NCBI GenBank assembly: GCA_031259655.1
Contig: JAIRLF010000135.1
Location: 1-17,372, forward strand
DNA length: 17,372 nt
DNA from: Prevotellaceae bacterium
Lineage (GTDB): Bacteria > Bacteroidota > Bacteroidia > Bacteroidales > UBA932
Reading direction: 5' to 3'
Positions 14,441-17,372 of this stretch are shown piece by piece (positions within the stretch are counted from its first letter, which is position 1; each line of letters starts with the position of its first letter). Under the pieces are notes generated by a model. It did no database searches and had not been told where the DNA came from. It saw only the letters and a list, made by a program, of their open reading frames with translations. The translations under genes were made by a program, and so were the position numbers.

Positions 14441-15067
14441 ATGGATTATAATACGCAAAGAAAAAAATTAGCGCTTCCCGAATACGGTCGCTCTATTCAC
14501 AAAATGGTCGATTGGGTTACTACAATCGAAGACCGTGACGAACGAAACAGGCAAATACGCGCCGTTATCGCTGTTATGGGAGGAATGAACCCTCATTTGA
14601 GAGATGTAAACGATTTCAAACACAAACTTTGGGACCATGTACATATAATGTCTGACTTCAAGATAGATATCGATTCCCCGTATCCTATTCCTACAAGGGA
14701 AAGTTTTAATACTCCGATACATATAATTCCTTACGCATCGGAATCAATCAGAGTGCGGCATTATGGACGAAATATTCAGTTGATGATAAACGGAATAGCA
14801 AAAGCCGAAGACTCCGAACTGAAGGAAAAATCGCTGCTCATGCTTGCCAATCACATGAAAAAATTGTACGTTACATGGAATAAGGAAACAGTAAGCGATG
14901 ATATCATTTTCAGAGATATAGCCTTTCTTTCGGGCGGAAAAATCCGAATCCCGGAAAACCTCAAACTGTCGGCGGCTTACAATCTGAATACAAGCAACGT
15001 TACTCCTATTGCTTCAAAAAGTAGCAGCAGCAATAACGGCAGCAAAAAAACAAAAAAGAAAAAGTAA
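14441..15067 (+). CDS. DUF4290 family protein
   Basis: A 208-residue cytoplasmic protein of the Bacteroidetes-specific family DUF4290, of unknown function. Recognisable parts are the N-terminus YNTQRKKLALPEYGRSI, the helix VDWVTTIEDRDERNRQIRAVIAVMGGMNPHLRD, the segment KLWDHVHIMSDF, and the RVRHYGRNIQLMI strand. The C-terminal 20 residues are a low-complexity Ser/Asn/Lys tail (SKSSSSNNGSKKTKKKK) that would be disordered and could bind nucleic acid. It lies 11 bases before murA; this DUF4290-murA order is, from memory, conserved across the phylum, which suggests a link to envelope growth. Confidence 0.88.
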   Translation: MDYNTQRKKLALPEYGRSIHKMVDWVTTIEDRDERNRQIRAVIAVMGGMNPHLRDVNDFKHKLWDHVHIMSDFKIDIDSPYPIPTRESFNTPIHIIPYASESIRVRHYGRNIQLMINGIAKAEDSELKEKSLLMLANHMKKLYVTWNKETVSDDIIFRDIAFLSGGKIRIPENLKLSAAYNLNTSNVTPIASKSSSSNNGSKKTKKKK

Positions 15068-15078
15068 ATGCTGACGGC

Positions 15079-16389
15079 ATGTCAACGTTCGAAGTAAAAG
15101 GCGGATTGTCTTTACGCGGGGAAATCGTTCCCCAGGGAGCAAAGAACGAAGCGTTGCAAACGCTTTGCGCTGTGTTGCTTACCGAAGATAAGATTACTGT
15201 CGAAAATGTGCCTTCCATTTTGGACGTCAACAGCATGATTGAATTGTTGTCCGCAATGGGCGTTATTGTCGAAAAAATATCGGAAACGGCATATTCGTTC
15301 GAAGCTAAAACGGTAGATTTCGAGTATCTTCAAACTCCGCAGTTCCGCGCAAAAGCAACAGGATTAAGAGGTTCGATAATGATTGTCGGACCATTGCTGG
15401 CACGTTTCGGAAAAGCGTTTACCCCAAAACCCGGAGGAGATAAAATCGGCCGGCGACGTTTGGATACACACTTTATCGGCTTCCAAAATCTTGGCGCAAC
15501 ATTTGAATACGATTCGACTACCCGTTTCTACAAAGTCGAAGCGCGAAAGTTGAAAGGCGCATACATGCTGCTCGACGAAGCCTCAGTAACAGGCACGGCA
15601 AATATCATCATGGCGGCGGTGTTAGCCGAAGGAACGACGACTATCTATAACGCTGCATGCGAGCCTTATATACAGCAATTGTGCAAAATGTTGACGAGAA
15701 TGGGCGCAAAAATACATGGCATTGGCTCTAATCTGCTGACTGTCGAAGGCGTAGAACGGCTTTCGGGAACCTCGCACCGGATTTTGCCCGATATGATTGA
15801 GGTAGGCAGTTTCATCGGAATGGCGGCTATGACCGAAAGCGAAATCACTATCAAAGATGTGTCTGTCCACGATTTAGGTATTATCCCCGCTCAATTCAAG
15901 CGGCTGGGTATAAATCTCGAAATCCGTGGCGACGACATTTTTGTCCCCATGCAAGAATCGTATGAAATAGAGAGTTTTATCGACGGGTCGATAATGACAA
16001 TCGCCGATGCGCCATGGCCAGGGCTTACTCCCGACCTGCTTAGCGTTTTCCTTGTGGTGGCGACTCAAGCTAAGGGAAGCGTGCTGATTCATCAAAAAAT
16101 GTTCGAAAGCCGGTTGTTTTTCGTTGATAAATTGATAGATATGGGCGCACAAATTATACTCTGCGACCCGCACAGAGCCACTGTAATCGGTCATAACAAG
16201 AACATACGGTTGAAAGCCACAATGATGACTTCTCCCGATATCAGAGCCGGCGTCGCTTTGCTCATCGCGGCAATGTCGGCGAAAGGCACGAGCGTTATTC
16301 ACAATATTGACCAAATCGACAGGGGATATTCTCGAATCGACGAACGTCTCAATGCTTTAGGCGCGCATATCGAAAGAGTACAAAATTAA
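15079..16389 (+). CDS. murA: UDP-N-acetylglucosamine 1-carboxyvinyltransferase (Asp-type active site)
   Basis: MurA transfers enolpyruvate from PEP to UDP-GlcNAc, the first committed step of peptidoglycan synthesis, in the cytoplasm. It has 436 residues, normal for the family. It has the catalytic Lys22 (GAKNEA), the LRGSIMIVGPLLARFG region, and the active-site loop PKPGGDKIGRRRLDTHF. The position of the usual catalytic Cys (Cys115 in E. coli) is Asp121 here. Asp in this place is known in several lineages; it keeps activity and prevents the covalent reaction with fosfomycin, so intrinsic fosfomycin tolerance is expected. GRRRLD replaces the common GxRPID. The rest holds two inside-out alpha/beta domains, with DEASVTGTANIIMAA and DAPWPGLTPDLLS. 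The ATG at 15079 is 11 bases after DUF4290. Confidence 0.96.
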   Translation: MSTFEVKGGLSLRGEIVPQGAKNEALQTLCAVLLTEDKITVENVPSILDVNSMIELLSAMGVIVEKISETAYSFEAKTVDFEYLQTPQFRAKATGLRGSIMIVGPLLARFGKAFTPKPGGDKIGRRRLDTHFIGFQNLGATFEYDSTTRFYKVEARKLKGAYMLLDEASVTGTANIIMAAVLAEGTTTIYNAACEPYIQQLCKMLTRMGAKIHGIGSNLLTVEGVERLSGTSHRILPDMIEVGSFIGMAAMTESEITIKDVSVHDLGIIPAQFKRLGINLEIRGDDIFVPMQESYEIESFIDGSIMTIADAPWPGLTPDLLSVFLVVATQAKGSVLIHQKMFESRLFFVDKLIDMGAQIILCDPHRATVIGHNKNIRLKATMMTSPDIRAGVALLIAAMSAKGTSVIHNIDQIDRGYSRIDERLNALGAHIERVQN

Positions 16390-17372
16390 ATGAAACATAC
16401 GGAATTGTCGACTGTTCCCAAATTCGGAAGGGTATGGGCAGTATCTTTGCCTGTAATGTTGAGCATGTTGGCGCAGAACATTATAAGCCTCACCGACACG
16501 GCGTTCATGGGACGTGTCGGCGAAATAGAATTGGGCGCGGCGGCTATCGGCGGGGTATATTTCCATGTCCTGTTTATGCTTGGTTTCGGATTTGCTACCG
16601 GCATGCAGATTCTGATTGCGCGGCGCAAGGGCGAAAATAATTTGTCACAGATTGGTCCGGTGATGGAAACCGGTTTGCTTTTTTTGTGGGCGCTGGCGGC
16701 GGTACTTATCGCAGGAGCGCAATGGCTCACTCCGGTCATTATGCCCGGAATCATCAATCACGAAAGTCTTCTGCAACCCTCTGTCAATTTCCTGAATATC
16801 CGTGTGTACGGTTTGATTTTTGTCTTTGTAAACGTGTCGTTCCGAGCGTTTCATGTAGGGACAACCAATACTCGTCCGCTCACTTATGGCTCTATCATAA
16901 TGGCGGTTACCAATATTGTTCTCGATTATTTGCTGATTTTCGGTAAATCGGGTTTCCCCGAAATGGGACTCGAAGGCGCGGCTCTTGCATCCGTCATTTC
17001 GGAAGCGGTCGAAGCAATTTACTTTATTGTATATAATTCGCGCTCAAAAATCAGAAAAGCATACAGACTTTTTTATTTCAGGAACGTCAGTTTCAAATTG
17101 CTGAAACGGACGCTCAATATATCCGTATTCGTTATGCTTCAATATTTTATTTCGCTGAGTACCTGGTTTATCTTTTTCATTGTCATCGAAAAGACGGGAG
17201 AACAAAATCTGGCTTCCTCAAATATTATACGCAGCATATACGGTTTTATAACTATTCCCGTGTGGGCTTATGCCGCCGTAACAAGCTCATTCGTAAGTAA
17301 TGCCATCGGAGCAGGGCATTCGGGACAGGTGATTGCCATTATCTCTAAAATAGCGAAAATAAGTTTTGTAAC
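16390..17372 (+). CDS. MATE family efflux transporter, cut by window end
   Basis: The plus strand is open from the ATG at 16390 to the window end (327 full codons). It encodes a multidrug and toxin extrusion (MATE, MatE/NorM/DinF-like) antiporter of the inner membrane. Typical elements: N-terminal WAVSLPVMLSMLAQNIISLTDTAFMGRVG, then GAAAIGGVYFHVLFMLGFGFATGMQILIARRKGE, then SIIMAVTNIVLDYLLIFGKSG and EGAALASVISE. About eight hydrophobic segments can be counted; about 100-120 residues of the usual 440-450 should lie beyond the edge. Its substrate (drug, metabolite or lipid) is unknown. The start follows the murA stop with no gap, so translation is probably coupled to murA. Confidence 0.9.
   Translation, partial: MKHTELSTVPKFGRVWAVSLPVMLSMLAQNIISLTDTAFMGRVGEIELGAAAIGGVYFHVLFMLGFGFATGMQILIARRKGENNLSQIGPVMETGLLFLWALAAVLIAGAQWLTPVIMPGIINHESLLQPSVNFLNIRVYGLIFVFVNVSFRAFHVGTTNTRPLTYGSIIMAVTNIVLDYLLIFGKSGFPEMGLEGAALASVISEAVEAIYFIVYNSRSKIRKAYRLFYFRNVSFKLLKRTLNISVFVMLQYFISLSTWFIFFIVIEKTGEQNLASSNIIRSIYGFITIPVWAYAAVTSSFVSNAIGAGHSGQVIAIISKIAKISFV

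Noticed and set aside
15430..15480. Loss of the catalytic Cys taken as a dead MurA
   Set aside because: Asp in this position is a known active variant, and all other MurA residues that can be checked are intact.
1..17372. CRISPR array, tRNA genes, prophage or complete insertion sequence
   Set aside because: No regularly spaced direct repeats, no tRNA cloverleaf, and no transposase, integrase or phage structural genes were seen on either strand.

Overview
The window looks like a chromosome segment from the phylum Bacteroidetes (Bacteroidota), most likely order Bacteroidales. Four things point there: the gene set (single-chain GlyRS, DUF4199, DUF4290, an N-terminal-only GT5 'glycogen synthase', a MurA with Asp instead of Cys), the ribosomal order rplM-rpsI-rpsB-tsf, promoters of the TAnnTTTG type in front of nearly every transcription unit, and A-rich leaders that mostly lack Shine-Dalgarno sequences. 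Species cannot be named from the sequence.

Layout. From 1 to about 11.9 kb everything coding is on the minus strand; from 12.1 kb to the end everything is on the plus strand, so the two halves diverge from 11.87-12.13 kb. Read in minus-strand transcription order, the left half holds: a DUF1080 lipoprotein (11865-11083); a unit DUF4199 - GT2 glycosyltransferase - OsmC - ComF (11017-8484); a gap of about 400 nt carrying the 3' end of a group II intron on the plus strand and the structured leader of a DEAD-box helicase; the helicase (8088-6415); the ribosomal operon rplM-rpsI-rpsB-tsf (6223-3522), closed by a clear intrinsic terminator; and glyS - S41 protease - HU-like protein fragment (3327-1). 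The right half holds a hypothetical lipoprotein (12127-12690), then a tightly packed unit GT5-like protein - conserved hypothetical - DUF4290 - murA - MATE transporter, the last cut by the window end.

Most of this is housekeeping: translation (glyS, S13, S9, S2, EF-Ts; more exactly L13 for rplM), RNA remodelling (helicase), peptidoglycan precursor synthesis (murA), envelope lipid/sugar transfer (GT2) and periplasmic proteolysis (S41). Several neighbours are joined by gaps of 0-12 nt, which suggests co-transcription and translational coupling. Many first in-frame starts are TTG codons lying inside the upstream gene; starts were moved to the internal ATG where homology, signal peptide or promoter position supports it.

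I see no CRISPR array, phage, complete mobile element, toxin-antitoxin or defence system. The points most worth a second look are the group II intron relic at about 8.3-8.45 kb, the HU-like reading frame at 1-155 that directly follows a stop codon with no start, the strong hairpin next to the helicase start, the structured rpsI-rpsB leader, and the GT5-like protein that lacks the ADP-glucose-binding motif and the whole C-terminal domain.
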